Assembly (NCBI GenBank): GCA_030549495.1
Contig: JAUIRK010000866.1
Coordinates: forward strand, 754,828 to 818,827
DNA from: Nectonema munidae
Lineage: Eukaryota > Nematomorpha > Nectonematoida > Nectonematidae
Direction of reading: 5' to 3'
DNA: 64,000 bases
Shown one piece after another: positions 35,605-46,349 of the stretch (position 1 is its first letter; each line of letters starts with the position of its first letter). Both the position numbers and the translations under genes were made by a program. The notes under the pieces are model-generated. The model searched no databases. It saw nothing but the letters and a program-made list of their open reading frames with translations, and was not told the DNA's origin.

Positions 35605-36715
35605 GATTTTACATGAATAGAGATTAGTGGGCATCTGTGCGCATTTGTGTTTACCGATTAGTAACACCCTATAAATTGTGTAACAAGGGGAATTTTTCGT
35701 GGACATAAGTAGTAATTTACAAGATTTTATTTTTGATAACTTCGTTATTATATAATTTTCTTGTCTCCTGTGTTATTCGAGTATATTCATGAGAAGAGAT
35801 TTTAGAATTTCTCAGAATTGATTTTTCTTTTACAAAGAACATTCTTTCTTTATTTTTTTCATCTTCTATCCAAGATATTCTTTTTTTTTTTAATTTTCCA
35901 TTTGTTTTTAAGTTTTTTATATGAACAATAAACCTTTCAATTTTAATTTTTTTTATACATTTTTAATTGAAAAATGATTTTTTTGTATGAATTTGGTGAG
36001 TTTGGATAAAAAGTCAGACCCGTTTCAGATAATTTAATACCAATATTATGTAGGAAAGGTGGTAGTTTTTTTTGTTATAAAAATACATGGTTAAAGATTC
36101 ATGCTAAGGTGATTTGATACATACCAATCTGTTATTTTGCGGAAGTTTTTCTTAAAAGAACTTTCAATTGTGACACGATCGAGTAGAACTTCAGAATAAA
36201 GGAATGAATAGAATCAGTTAAATCATCTGCAAAAGTTATTATTTTCAAATCTTATTTCTTTAAAGATTATTCTCCTTTATTTAAATTAAAGATAGAAATA
36301 TTTAAAATTTTATTTGGCATTTCTAAATATCAAATCTATCAAGCAAACAGCATAAAATTTGAAACGTTATTTCTTCAAATATTATCCAACTAATTATAGT
36401 TTAAATAATTAAGTAGCAAAACCAAACTGATAGACTATATTTACGCAATCTAATAAGCAATAAAACGAACTAATAACAAAAGTAAAATAACAAAATATAA
36501 AAAAATATATTTAATTTAAATTTAAAGATTTAAATTAAAGATTCAAAGTTATTAAGGAGATTACATTAATGAATTAAAAATAATTATTCATATCATTGAA
36601 ATATATTTTAACATTTGTAATTGGTAGATAGAACGTATTAAGTGAATTTACAGATGTTAATTTTGGAGATGTAGCATTATTATTAACAGTCATCAGAAGT
36701 ATAACAGGTAATACT
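35605..36715. other. No recognisable feature
   Basis: AT-rich. It might include decayed parts of the MULE-like or LINE fragments on either side, but no motif is readable. Confidence 0.5.
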
Positions 36716-36716
36716 T

Positions 36717-36940
36717 TTAACAAATTTTTTTTACAGATGGGTATTTGAAACTACAAGAGAAATGATCAGTTTCAGGGACATTGTTTGTAACACAATTACC
36801 CCATTTTAACAGAGATTCATCAATATTAGAGGGACAATTATTAATTACTTGACCTTTATAAGCACAATACCCACACATGATGAATGATTTCTTGCAATTT
36901 TTTCTTTTATGACCAAAAAAAGACATTTCGTTCATTGAAT
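36717..36940 (-). pseudogene. LINE ORF1 zinc-knuckle fragment
   Basis: 72-residue open frame: FGHKRKNCKKSFIMCGYC, then NNCPSNIDESLLKWGNC and later DHFSC. The G-H-x4-C, C-x2-C and following cysteine/histidine spacing is that of CCHC knuckles of LINE (or Gag-like) ORF1 proteins, and resembles the arrangement at 49224-49560 without being the same sequence. It is short and 5' truncated; a SINE lies immediately upstream at 36951. Confidence 0.55.
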
Positions 36941-36950
36941 ATTAGAACAG

Positions 36951-37078
36951 TAAAGGTAAAAGTACCATGAGGTATTTTCATCGAGAACGCACAATTGTGC
37001 AACTTGTATCGAACTATCGGGTTTAATGCGGGATCGAACCCGAGACCTTGAGTTATCGAAACCCAGTATCTAACCAAC
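36951..37078 (-). repeat. tRNA-derived SINE
   Basis: Head with an exact GGTTCGATCCC, followed by a tail with TGCACAATTGTGCG and CTCGATGAAAATACC. An internal ~17-bp deletion is present relative to the 17841 copy. Adjacent to a LINE ORF1 fragment. Confidence 0.8.
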
Positions 37079-37084
37079 AAGTAT

Positions 37085-37770
37085 AACAGTTAAACTTATT
37101 AAAGTAAATATACAAATAAAATGCGAATATAAACGATAGTTATATATTTTAGCATTCGTTTTCAGAACACAGTATTTTAAAATACTCAATTTAAATTTGA
37201 ATGAATAGAAAAATTAATGTTTATTTGCATCGTCAAGCAGATTTTAAATTCCATTATTTTAGTCATTAAACTTAAAATAGTGAAAAACTAACCTGTCAAA
37301 AAAAATTTTCATGTAAATTCATAGTTGTACTATCTATATAGTATTTAGAAAAAACAACCTTAATTTATTTTTACTTTTTTGCTTTTAAATTTTATTTGTC
37401 TTAATTTTTTTGCCTAATACATAAATTTTTTAATTTCAACTTGATTTTTTTTGAATAATAAATTCAAGGTTTTATAAGTATAATTTAACTTTATTATTTT
37501 CTTTTGTTTACTCTATATTAAGAATTATTTATGAAGCTTATTAAAGAAATAATAGATGCCATTGTTCTCTGCTTAGCAACTTGCTGTCTAAATTTAAACT
37601 CGACTTCTACCCTTTGAATGAAATAGAGGAAATATGCTATCAAAGTAGTATACCATATTGTCCTTAAATAGTTCGAATCGTGGCGCATGCAGTAACTGCG
37701 TTGTCACCAACTTAAGTTAGTAGTGTGGAAGATTGTTTCCGGCTCTTCATATTATTTATTCTGACCTGCG
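37085..37770. other. No recognisable feature
   Basis: AT-rich DNA between a SINE and the hAT-type terminus at 37774. Confidence 0.55.
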
Positions 37771-37773
37771 AAC

Positions 37774-37835
37774 AGGGCTGTGTAGTCAGAGGCACATGTT
37801 TTGAATAGTCGGAGACTCCGATTTAAAAAATACTA
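37774..37835 (+). mobile_element. hAT-type terminus (CAGGGCTGTGTAGTC), outer end of the 38-40 kb element
   Basis: CAGGGCTGTGTAGTCAGAGG followed by GAATAGTCGGAGACTCCG. This CAGGGCTGTGGAGTCGG-type end with AGTCGGAGACTCCG inverted steps is a widespread hAT terminus. It is placed and oriented as the 3' end of the hAT-like transposase at 38500-40135. The opposite terminus is not found; sequence of another repeat family begins at 40146 instead. Confidence 0.55.
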
Positions 37836-38499
37836 TTATTCATAATTGTTAGATTAAAAAATATACTTATTGACTTTCTTTTTAGTGCATAACGTTGCAA
37901 AAACGCAACATAAAAATCTTTAAAATTTTGGTATGATGTGTTTTCGCAAATCACAGAAAAAATGCTTGAAAATTTAATAAAATTCAAGATTAAACTTTTA
38001 TATTACACAAATATCTCTTAAATGAACAAAGCACAGTTTATGAATGAAAGTTTTTAGAAAAAAAAAATTTTACCCAAATACTTTACTTTTTGAATGCTAT
38101 TGTTTTGGCTTAGATAAAAAGGGTTCACACAATAGTTTGAAAATCTTTTTGAAGACACTGTTATAAAGGCACTAAGCTACAAATACAAATCAATAAAATA
38201 TTTCAATTAGCTATGTTGAAAAAAATAGATTGAACATTTTGCGTTGTAACATAATTCAGAAGTGTGTAAGATTCAAGGCATCTTTCAATGACTATCTAAA
38301 ATCGTCATTTACAAACGACCTTGAAATATGGTATATTTGGGTGGTTCTTATTTTTTAATTTTGTGAAAAACTTTTCTTATAGCTGAAACTGATTTATATA
38401 TGCACAAATAAAATTTTATTGAAAAATAACTACATTTTTTGGTAGCTCAAAGACCAAAAGAAATATTTTTTGTAGTAGATGCTTATTCTGATTATACTT

Positions 38500-40135
38500 T
38501 TGTAAAATTGAATGTAGATTTCTTTTCACTTGGATATTGGACTCTATGTTCAGAAACCACTTGAAGAATAAACTGATCATCATTTTGAGTGAGCATTCGA
38601 TTGTACTGCTGAACGAGAGCCACTCCTCGCGATTATGACTTGAATACTTTGCACTAGTTGCAGCCCTTTGAGGAAGTTCTCATTTTCATGCCATATTTGC
38701 GATTCATATAAATTTTTTTTTTGTATTTTTAGTAAACAAATCTTCTAGTGTTACGTAAGGCATTGAAGAAGCAGGAATCTTAATTCTTTTCAAAGGTTTG
38801 TCCTTTCCTTGATTTACAAAAGAAAGACTTGACCATTGCGCGCTTTGTTTCTAATGAAACATTTGTATCAAAAAAAGCTATGGCTACAAGCTGTTCTGAT
38901 AAATACCAAAGATGAAGTCCGAGTTTAGTAGTTGTAGCTTCAGATACTTTTTTATTAATGCTTTTGTAGTTGTACAGCTCTTTTAACAAGCATAAATCAT
39001 TCAATGAAGCAGAAGCTGCTATCGGAGCTAAAAACCATGCTTTGAGGTACACGGTGACTGAAAATATACAAAACTCTACAAGATTTTTCTTTTCAAATTC
39101 AGTTAACTTTAACTGACTCCGAAACATCCAAATTTTTATTGCATAAATAACTTTCGCCATCCATCTAGCATGATGAATTGCACCTGGAGACATAAATCAA
39201 AATTTACGAGATGGAACACCCACCAAGAAAGATAATTGATAGCTCCAATAGTTCTTTGTCGTCATCCCTTGGTTGTTTATATTTCAAGTAATTTTTTGCA
39301 AAATGAATTATCTTATCTTTGAAAGTTTTAACCTTCGAAGCTATAAAACTTTCATCAAGCCCTGTTGAGTAGCTTGCGTGATTAATATTTTTCCATTCTT
39401 GCTTGAATCGTTTGAAGAGTAATACTTCGGGAGCACTTGATTTACCAAAAAGTGTAGTGAATGCTGCTGTCGTAATTAACTCTATAATATGGTGTCTACA
39501 TGCAAAATGGAGCAAGTCTTTGTTTAATTTTTGTTGAATGATAACACATGACCTGAATGCAAACCTGTGTTTGACGAAGTAGTGTCAAAAGAAAGACCAA
39601 CAACATTTCCATCTACTCTCCATTCTTGTAAAGTTTCAACTACAACCTGTGCTTGATCTTCTCCAGTGCCACTAGTTGTAGGCACTTTCAATAATTGAGA
39701 TACTCCATCGCCAGAAATTATTATAGGTAAACGATCAACATGATTTTTACCTGTCATGTCAGCCATAAGTTTACTATCCCAGTGAACAACAAGAGGTTGA
39801 TTTGTCTCAAATTTTGCTCTTAGAGCATTTGTTCTTTTTTTTCTATGTTGCTCTCTACGTCTTTTTATTGTGCCGCGATTAGGAAGATTTGAGATATTAT
39901 GTCCTAGACTTTGAGCTGTAGTTGCAATAATGTAGATTGCTTTACGATCACTAGTTTTTTACGATACAGTGCTGCTGCAAGTGAAGGAGTAATAATGTTA
40001 ATTTTCCCACGAGACTTTTTGGATGGAACAAAAGGTGTATCAGAAACTTTTTCTTTTTTTGTTTAATTTGATACTTTTTCTGCAGGTTGAGATAAAAAAT
40101 TTTCATTGCTTTCGTCATCACTGCTAGATAAAGCG
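38500..40135 (-). pseudogene. hAT-like transposase of a poorly described arthropod family
   Basis: Read on the minus strand: PSKKSRGKINIITPSLAAAL (near 40010), TSDRKAIYIIATTAQ, a basic RRREQHRKK stretch, VVHWDSKLMADMTGK and VDRLPIIISGDGVSQLLKVP (39700-39800), VGLSFDTTSSNTG (39570), LHFACRHHIIELI (39500), LLFKRFKQEWKNIN, then SPGAIHHARWMAKVIYAIKI (39150), FLAPIAASASLNDL, LGLHLWYLSEQLVAIAFFD, and finally RGVALVQQYNRML with QFILQVVSEHR (38560). The family recurs as uncharacterised proteins in many arthropods. The aspartates in HWD and FDTT plus the C-R-H-H motif suit an RNase H-fold DDE enzyme with the C-x2-H insertion domain typical of hAT relatives. At least four frameshifts or stops break it. 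A hAT-type terminus lies at 37774. Confidence 0.72.
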
Positions 40136-40145
40136 GTACAACTCT

Positions 40146-40690
40146 AACACTTCAGAACACAAAGGACATTTATGTTCCTCTTCCCCACCAGACGTTAATG
40201 CAGTAAAACGAAATTTCAAGTGTGAGTCGTTATATTGCATTTTTTTTTATGAAAAATGCACATTTACAAATTAGGCCTGAAAAGCAATAAAAAATAGTAC
40301 TCAATTCAAAGACTAACTTTTTTATTTTTTAAATGTGATTTATTGGCAAAAATGGCAAATGACCCAATATCGGTGCAATATTTTGCGAAAAACGATTCAC
40401 TCGGTGTCTCCTTCTCGATCCCAATGGAACTTCTTCGCGGTACTGCGTACTCCATTTTCAAAACCACTGAGCTAGAAGGTTGATGCAATGAGAATTACAA
40501 ACAAGGTAATTTGACTTGATAAAATAGAGCAGTTATGGTGGGATTGAGAACTTACAGTGGAAGTATAATGTAGGGTAATAATGATGGTGTGTTCATTCGA
40601 CAAAAATTCTTTTATAATAAATTTTGAAAATGATGTAAAAAAAGTTTGCCCCCTCCAAAATGTGAATATCTGTGCCTCTGCTCCTCACCT
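40146..40690 (+). repeat. Three-copy interspersed repeat, copy 3
   Basis: It starts abruptly at TAACACTTCAGAACACAAAG, directly after the N-terminal part of the hAT-like transposase, and follows copy 1 to the C-rich end near 40655-40690. It contains an extra ~40 bases (around 40417-40457) absent from copy 1. Confidence 0.8.
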
Positions 40691-40694
40691 ATCT

Positions 40695-42070
40695 GTTTTT
40701 ATTGGTTTGTTAAAAACGAAAACACCGGCTAATCCAACTCGCAGAACATATAGTGAATCATAAAAAACTACATGTATAAATACTTTTAATTAAATTATTT
40801 TAATACAATGCCTTGTCTAATTATGTCATGCTTTATTTAAAAACGGCATTTCATAACCTTATTTTCATGTTTTAATAAAGTTAATTTTGATTATTTACGA
40901 ACGATTTTTGTATCTTATGTATATCCAAGGAATTAAAATTTGCCGCAAATTAATTGGTTAATCGGTGGTAGGTTAAAAGATAATAGGCACTGGATTAAAA
41001 GGTTCTGCCATCACTAATACGAACATTTGAATATTTCAAATCAGGGCACATAAGATTTACATCAGTGATGATAACAAAAATTAGTCATCTATTCATTCAA
41101 CAACTGAGTAGATCATATTCAGTAATTCAATCTCTTTTTCACAAACGAATCCTGGAAATGGTATAATGATAGCCTTTAATTGTTCAAAAATGCAATTAAA
41201 AAGATTAGATATATCAAATAGGGTATTCGCTTTGATAATAAGTTATTGGGTAATACCATTTTCTTCATTAGCTAATCTGCTTTTGCAAACAGAAAAGCTG
41301 TATTCCTTCAAGGAAAATTTGTAGTTGAGTGATGAAAATAAGACAATTCTTGATAGCTCTTTGATTAGCCCTCAACCCTGGTAGAATTAAGAGAGAGGCA
41401 TTGTCTTGTAAATATCATTTTGTAATATGTAATTGATGATATGTGCTTTATATCAAACAAATGAAAAATATTTAAAAAATTCCACATCTGGTAAATCAGA
41501 AGTTAAATTGTTGTTAGCTCCTAGATTACAGGATCTCGTTATTTGTGTAATCTATCGGTTCAAAAAAAGAAAACAATTTTTAGTTGAACTGGGAAAGTAT
41601 ATCCATCTCTGCAGAAATACTCACAGGGAAACATATAGAATTTTTGTTACACATTAGCTGCAGTAGTGATGAGTAAGTGTATTTTCAGCCAACCTACATA
41701 AAAGTCACTGTTAGAGTTTCTCCGCTGTTAAGTACCTTACATGAAGGGGATCATAAATGATTGTGAAAAGGTGTTGTGTATGCGTTGATTGCAAAGTGGA
41801 CAGAGTGGATTCGTATGTGTTTTTGGATCAATTTTGTGAAGATTCTTTGTAGTTAACTTTATTTTAGGGAAGAGAAAAACGCGAAAAATCGGGAGATATG
41901 GCATGTATTAGGGCGAATCCGTACCTTAGCTTCGATGTATAGGTGGATTCAGATGCTAAACTTTACTTTAGCTTCTCAACCATGATATCCTCTATCCCTT
42001 ATTAGACTGTCTAATGAAGTTTATGCTTTTTTTAATTTTCTACTCAAGTTTAATATTTGTTGATTTCAAT
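40695..42070. other. Unassigned; includes the region upstream of TMEM222
   Basis: No gene or repeat recognised. The last few hundred bases must contain the TMEM222 5' untranslated region and promoter, but no TATA or initiator stands out in this AT-rich sequence. A TTATTTTAG at 41861-41869 could be a splice acceptor for a 5' untranslated exon. Confidence 0.4.
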
Positions 42071-42075
42071 GCAAA

Positions 42076-42352
42076 ATGAAAAAGGAGGATTTGCAAAAGA
42101 CTGTCCATGCTTCTCCTTCACGTGATCACGATGTTGAAATCAATCTAGAAACATGTGTTCTACCCTTCTGTTTGGTATGGACTCCAATCCCAATCCTGAC
42201 ATGGATTTTTCCCATCATTGGTCACTTGGGAATAGGAGATTCCACCGGCACTATCAGTGAATTCATTTCTTCCTACCATGTTTCTACTGGAATGTTTGTT
42301 TTCGGCAAACCAACGCGCTATTTAAAATTCAATCCCGACTCAGTTACAACAG
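42076..42352 (+). CDS. TMEM222: TMEM222 homologue, coding exon 1
   Basis: First coding exon of a small membrane protein of the TMEM222 / RTE1 (DUF778) family. The translation carries the family signature: a segment reading CLVWTPIPILTWIFPIIGH, then a glycine-rich turn, then FGKPTRYLKF, which corresponds to the human run of VVWTPIP, FPIIGHMGI and FGKPAKYWKLDP. The ATG at 42076 has an A at -3 and gives a short charged N-terminus (about 25 residues) before the conserved core; human TMEM222 has a longer leader. The exon ends in ACAACAG followed by GTAAAT, a good 5' splice site, in phase 1. The reading frame runs on only about 8 codons into the intron before a stop. Together with the exon at 53119 it encodes about 181 residues, against about 208 in human. 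TMEM222 is an endomembrane protein of poorly known function. The family assignment is strong; the exact start is less certain. Confidence 0.93.
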
Positions 42353-42892
42353 GTAAATCTCAAATATTCATATTATAAATTTTATCCGTTTTTTACAAAA
42401 GTTTTCTCAGAGAAAAACTTCCTATATTCATTATAGATTTTTTCTTTGCTAAAATTTTTAGGGCTAATTTTTGCATCATTTTTTTTATATTTAAGTTATA
42501 TAAAAAATAAATCTTCTTTCGAAATGAAATTTTTGTTATGATGAAGTCCTTCATGGTGCGATGGCAAAAGAAATAATTTTAATAAATAATTGAGACTGAT
42601 AAAATAGTCTTCAAGAATTTCTTCTTTAGAAAGGTTTTCAATTGTTGAACAAAAGTTCAAACCTTTTTTATAGACGCACTTCTAGATTCGTGACTGTTAG
42701 GAATCATATTTGAAACGATGATTCGTTTCATATGATGTGTTAATTTGTAAAAACCCTTAGGAGCCCTGGAGTTTATACATTCTCACAGAATAATAAAATG
42801 TTATGAATGAAACAATGTTTTATGATTGATTAATTACAAGATCTACTAGCTATGAAGTGGTGTGGTGATAAATGACCAGTTGCATTATAAAA

Positions 42893-43039
42893 AAGTAAAA
42901 GCACCTTGGGATGTTTTCATCGAGAAGGCACAATTGCGACGCTTGTATCTAACTATGAGGAAAGTAAGCTTGATGAGGAATCGAACCCAAGACCTTGAAT
43001 TATCGAAACCCTGTATCTAACCAATTTTACTCACGCTCC
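42893..43039 (-). repeat. tRNA-derived SINE in TMEM222 intron
   Basis: Full-length copy, antisense to TMEM222: head with GGTTCGATTCC, tail with GTCGCAATTGTGCC and CTCGATGAAAACATCCC, ending in a TTTTACTTTT run. Confidence 0.82.
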
Positions 43040-44469
43040 CTTGTTAATCTTACAAAGAAGTGTTGGAAGAAGTTAGCGCGTGTGTTTGAAATTAAATAAA
43101 CCATAAACCATTTTTGACTCAAAATCTGAATATGTTACAGATTAACTTGATTTTCAAAATGAATTTAACTATTGTGAATCAATGGGTCATCGAAGTGAAC
43201 GTCTTAAGCTTTTTTAGCAAGCACTTATTTCTTTAGAACCGAGTGGTGGCATACGCTATGTTACGTTTCCAAATTACGGTACGATATGGTAGCTTTTTTT
43301 TTGTAAAAATAGGGTTCTAAATTACGTTTAAAAAAATTAACTAAGAAAAATATCTAAGTTCTGTGCCATTTCGATCTTTGCTACGTTTTATTTTATCCAA
43401 CCTGCGAGTATCAAGTTCAAGTCGGTTACTTAGTCACTAGGGTTTTGTGATTTATTTGTTCATCGCCACATACGCATGTAATACAATCCATAAAGAATAA
43501 TAACATGTGATATATAGAATATCAGCGATGTTAGTTAAATCTAAGTATACAAAAGAATAAATAGCAACCTAATACTTATTTTATATACTAGAGAAAAATT
43601 ATTAATTATTCAAACTGGGTCTTCATTTTGAAATTATGAATTTTTCTTATCTGAAATACCCCATCAGAGGCTCATTTCCTCAAATTCTTTGTCATTCACA
43701 TATGATAGAGTCAACGCGCAAACAAACTGATCATTCTTCATGTCCGCTCACTTATCTATCAGGATTGCGTTCATTTACGATCTTTCTATTTCGTCTCTAA
43801 TCCCCTGAATAACGCTTTTGGCGAGAACAAGCATTTTTCTGAAAGAAAGATTTATTGCTAAGCTTGATAAATTCAAGTTGCAATCAGCAGTTCCATTATG
43901 TCAGCGATAGGACATTTCAAATTCAGAAAATTTTTAAATATTTACCCTTTTTGAAGAAGATAGACAGACTGGCAAACAGGATCTTAAATTGAATCAAGAG
44001 AACATGTTATCCCTGATTTTATTTTGAGACTTTCCCATTAGGACATGGAGAGACAGGGATTTTTATAAGCTTTATAGATTGTAAAATTTTAAAATGCTTT
44101 AAAACAATAAGTAACAATGGTGGAGTAGTTAGAGAAGGAAGGGGTGATCACTCCACCGCTCTCTCCTGCCTCCTCTGGATTTCCAATCTGGATTAAAGCA
44201 CAAAATGCAATGAAACAGATGTAAACTATGTTTTCTAGCTTACTGCAGTATCACTAAATACATAATTTATATTTTGTAGCATATACTTTATTTTATAATG
44301 ACATATCTTATTTGTGTTTGAAATGAAGAACAAAATTTTAAAATACACGCATGCCAAGCTTGCATTAAAAAGTCGTTTAAATTTCGTCACTACAACAGCA
44401 CCTCCTTTCTCACATATTTACTGCAGACATAATATATCAGATTCTCAACATAAGTCAAAGATTTCTTGA

Positions 44470-45125
44470 ATATGGCATACATCATCTTATCATCTTCCTC
44501 TTCACCCCAGCTAGCCAGGGTCTACCAGTGTAAATAAAAAAAATAATTTAAAATATATTAAAGTTAGCACTCATAATTCCTAGGGTGCCTACTCTGCTTC
44601 TTTGACTACACCTTCTCCCCAATTTGGGGGTCGGTGGCTAAAATCTGCTCTCTCTGTTTTTTCCTGCCGTAAGCATCCTCTTTGTTGAGAGCAAGATCTT
44701 GGAGTCGCACTGCTTATCCATCCATCTCCATCATATCTTCTTCCCCTGCTTCTCTTTCCAACGTAATTTGCTGCCTTCTGCTACTGCCAATACACTTATT
44801 CCAACTCCTGTCTTTCTCTTACTTTTTCAGTTATCTTTAGTGTCACTCCCCTAATTTTTCTAAGCATCCTCTTCTCAGTTGCTGGTAATTTCCTTTCGTC
44901 TTTTTTCTTAATCTCCAGCATTCACGTCCATATGTCATTACTGGTCCCACGATTGTTGTGTAGATCTTCGCTTTCAACTTTCAGTGTCTACTCGTACTCC
45001 TTTAGTTGCTGGGTTCCTCTTTCACCCCTTTTCAGTCACAACCAAACGCTGTGGCGTATGCTTTAATGCCATTACTCATTAGTCACTACTATTTGGCCTC
45101 TGAGACTGCTCAAAGTTTATCTCAA
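44470..45125 (-). pseudogene. RTE-type LINE, 3' end of reverse transcriptase
   Basis: The minus strand reads KIYTTIVGPVMTYGRECW near 44935-44985, then a DERKLPATEKRMLRKIRGVT block, and near 44600-44700 LQDLALNKEDAYGRKKQREQ followed by ATDPQIGEKV and a stop. This is the C-terminal end of RTE/BovB-like reverse transcriptases (Y-G-x-E-x-W, E-x-RMLR-x-x-x-GVT, EEDA-DR, ADP-x-G). The 3' untranslated part ends in AGAAGATGATAAGATGATG, the GATGAT-type tail common in RTE elements. It is a typical 5'-truncated copy with several frame breaks. Confidence 0.8.
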
Positions 45126-45559
45126 AGCATTATCCCAGCATGACATAGCTCCCATAACACAAAAACACTTCCATTGACTTATACATACATGAAGATGTAC
45201 GTGCATACGTATTGGATATTTACTACTGCCTACGCTGCCACATACGTGTTTACATGAGGCAGTTCTAGATGTTAACATAATTGGAATTACGTTACACGGT
45301 CAACAAAAGTAAAGTATTTGTTTTACAAATGAGTCAGGACTTTGAAATAATATGATATATTTATTGAATATTTATTAAAAATATAAATACTTTCCACTGG
45401 CTCTACCTCGCATCGTATAGAGTGAATGACATGTTAACATTAATTAATACAAACTGCAATGGTATATAGCATGTAACTAGCTTTAAATCTATTCTATACT
45501 GGATAATTGTTTAATTTTCTGAAGGTGAAACATATCAAATTTTTTGAATTTTAAACTGC

Positions 45560-45790
45560 TCTCAAAAATAAGAAGACTTCAGTGAGTTGCAGCCCTTTGG
45601 CTTATCCTGGTGAGCTTTTGGGATGAAAACAGACGTTCAACGCTCACTTGTTGGAGGAAATGCTGTTGCAAATAGGGCAGACTCTTTCACTATCTCAGGG
45701 TATTGCTTTATAGCTTCATGAACATTTAACTTTGACTTTCTATCTATTCTGCTTGCTGTAATACAACATGGAAGTTAAGCTCGAAACTTG
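45560..45790 (-). pseudogene. hAT transposase C-terminal dimerisation block, displaced by LINE
   Basis: The minus strand reads KSKLNVHEAIKQYPEIVKES, ALFATAFPPTSER, then in a shifted frame VERLFSSQKLTRISQRAA. This is the hAT C-terminal dimerisation domain (P-x-S/T-S-x-E-R-x-FS). It is the natural continuation of the transposase at 50430-51850, from which it is separated by the 4.2-kb LINE. One frameshift lies inside it. Confidence 0.82.
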
Positions 45791-46349
45791 CTAAGCCTTT
45801 ACCCACTGAAGGTTGTGTTTTGATAAGTGATAAATGATAAGTTTATTAGGTCTATTAGAAAAATTTTTTTCGAGCAGAAACATATGCTTATAGGCTCGAA
45901 TGGGAAAAAAATCTATCATCTTTCCAACTACAATGAGAATTATTGTTTGAATTTTTGAAATAATTTCAGTATGAGAAAAAGGAAATGTTGAATCAAATTT
46001 AATTGAAGTGAAATGATGATAGATTAAAAAAACCCCTATGATGAGAGTAAGAAAAGTATAAAAACATATCGAATAAATATATGCATATATAAAATTTTAT
46101 GATATTGTTGCTGATAATATTTTCTGACGAGTAAGTGTTGAACTTTGGAGATTGAGAGTGGCTTTGATCATTCATGAAGGGAGAATAGTGCAGGCAATTC
46201 TAAATGATAAAAACAAAAAAAGGCAGCGAAAAGAGAGATTATCGTTAAAATAATTATGTAAAGATTAATTACAATACAGATTTGATTCTAAGAAAAAAAA
46301 ATATATATAAAAATTATGATAGGAAAAAAAAAGAAAAAAATTCATATGT

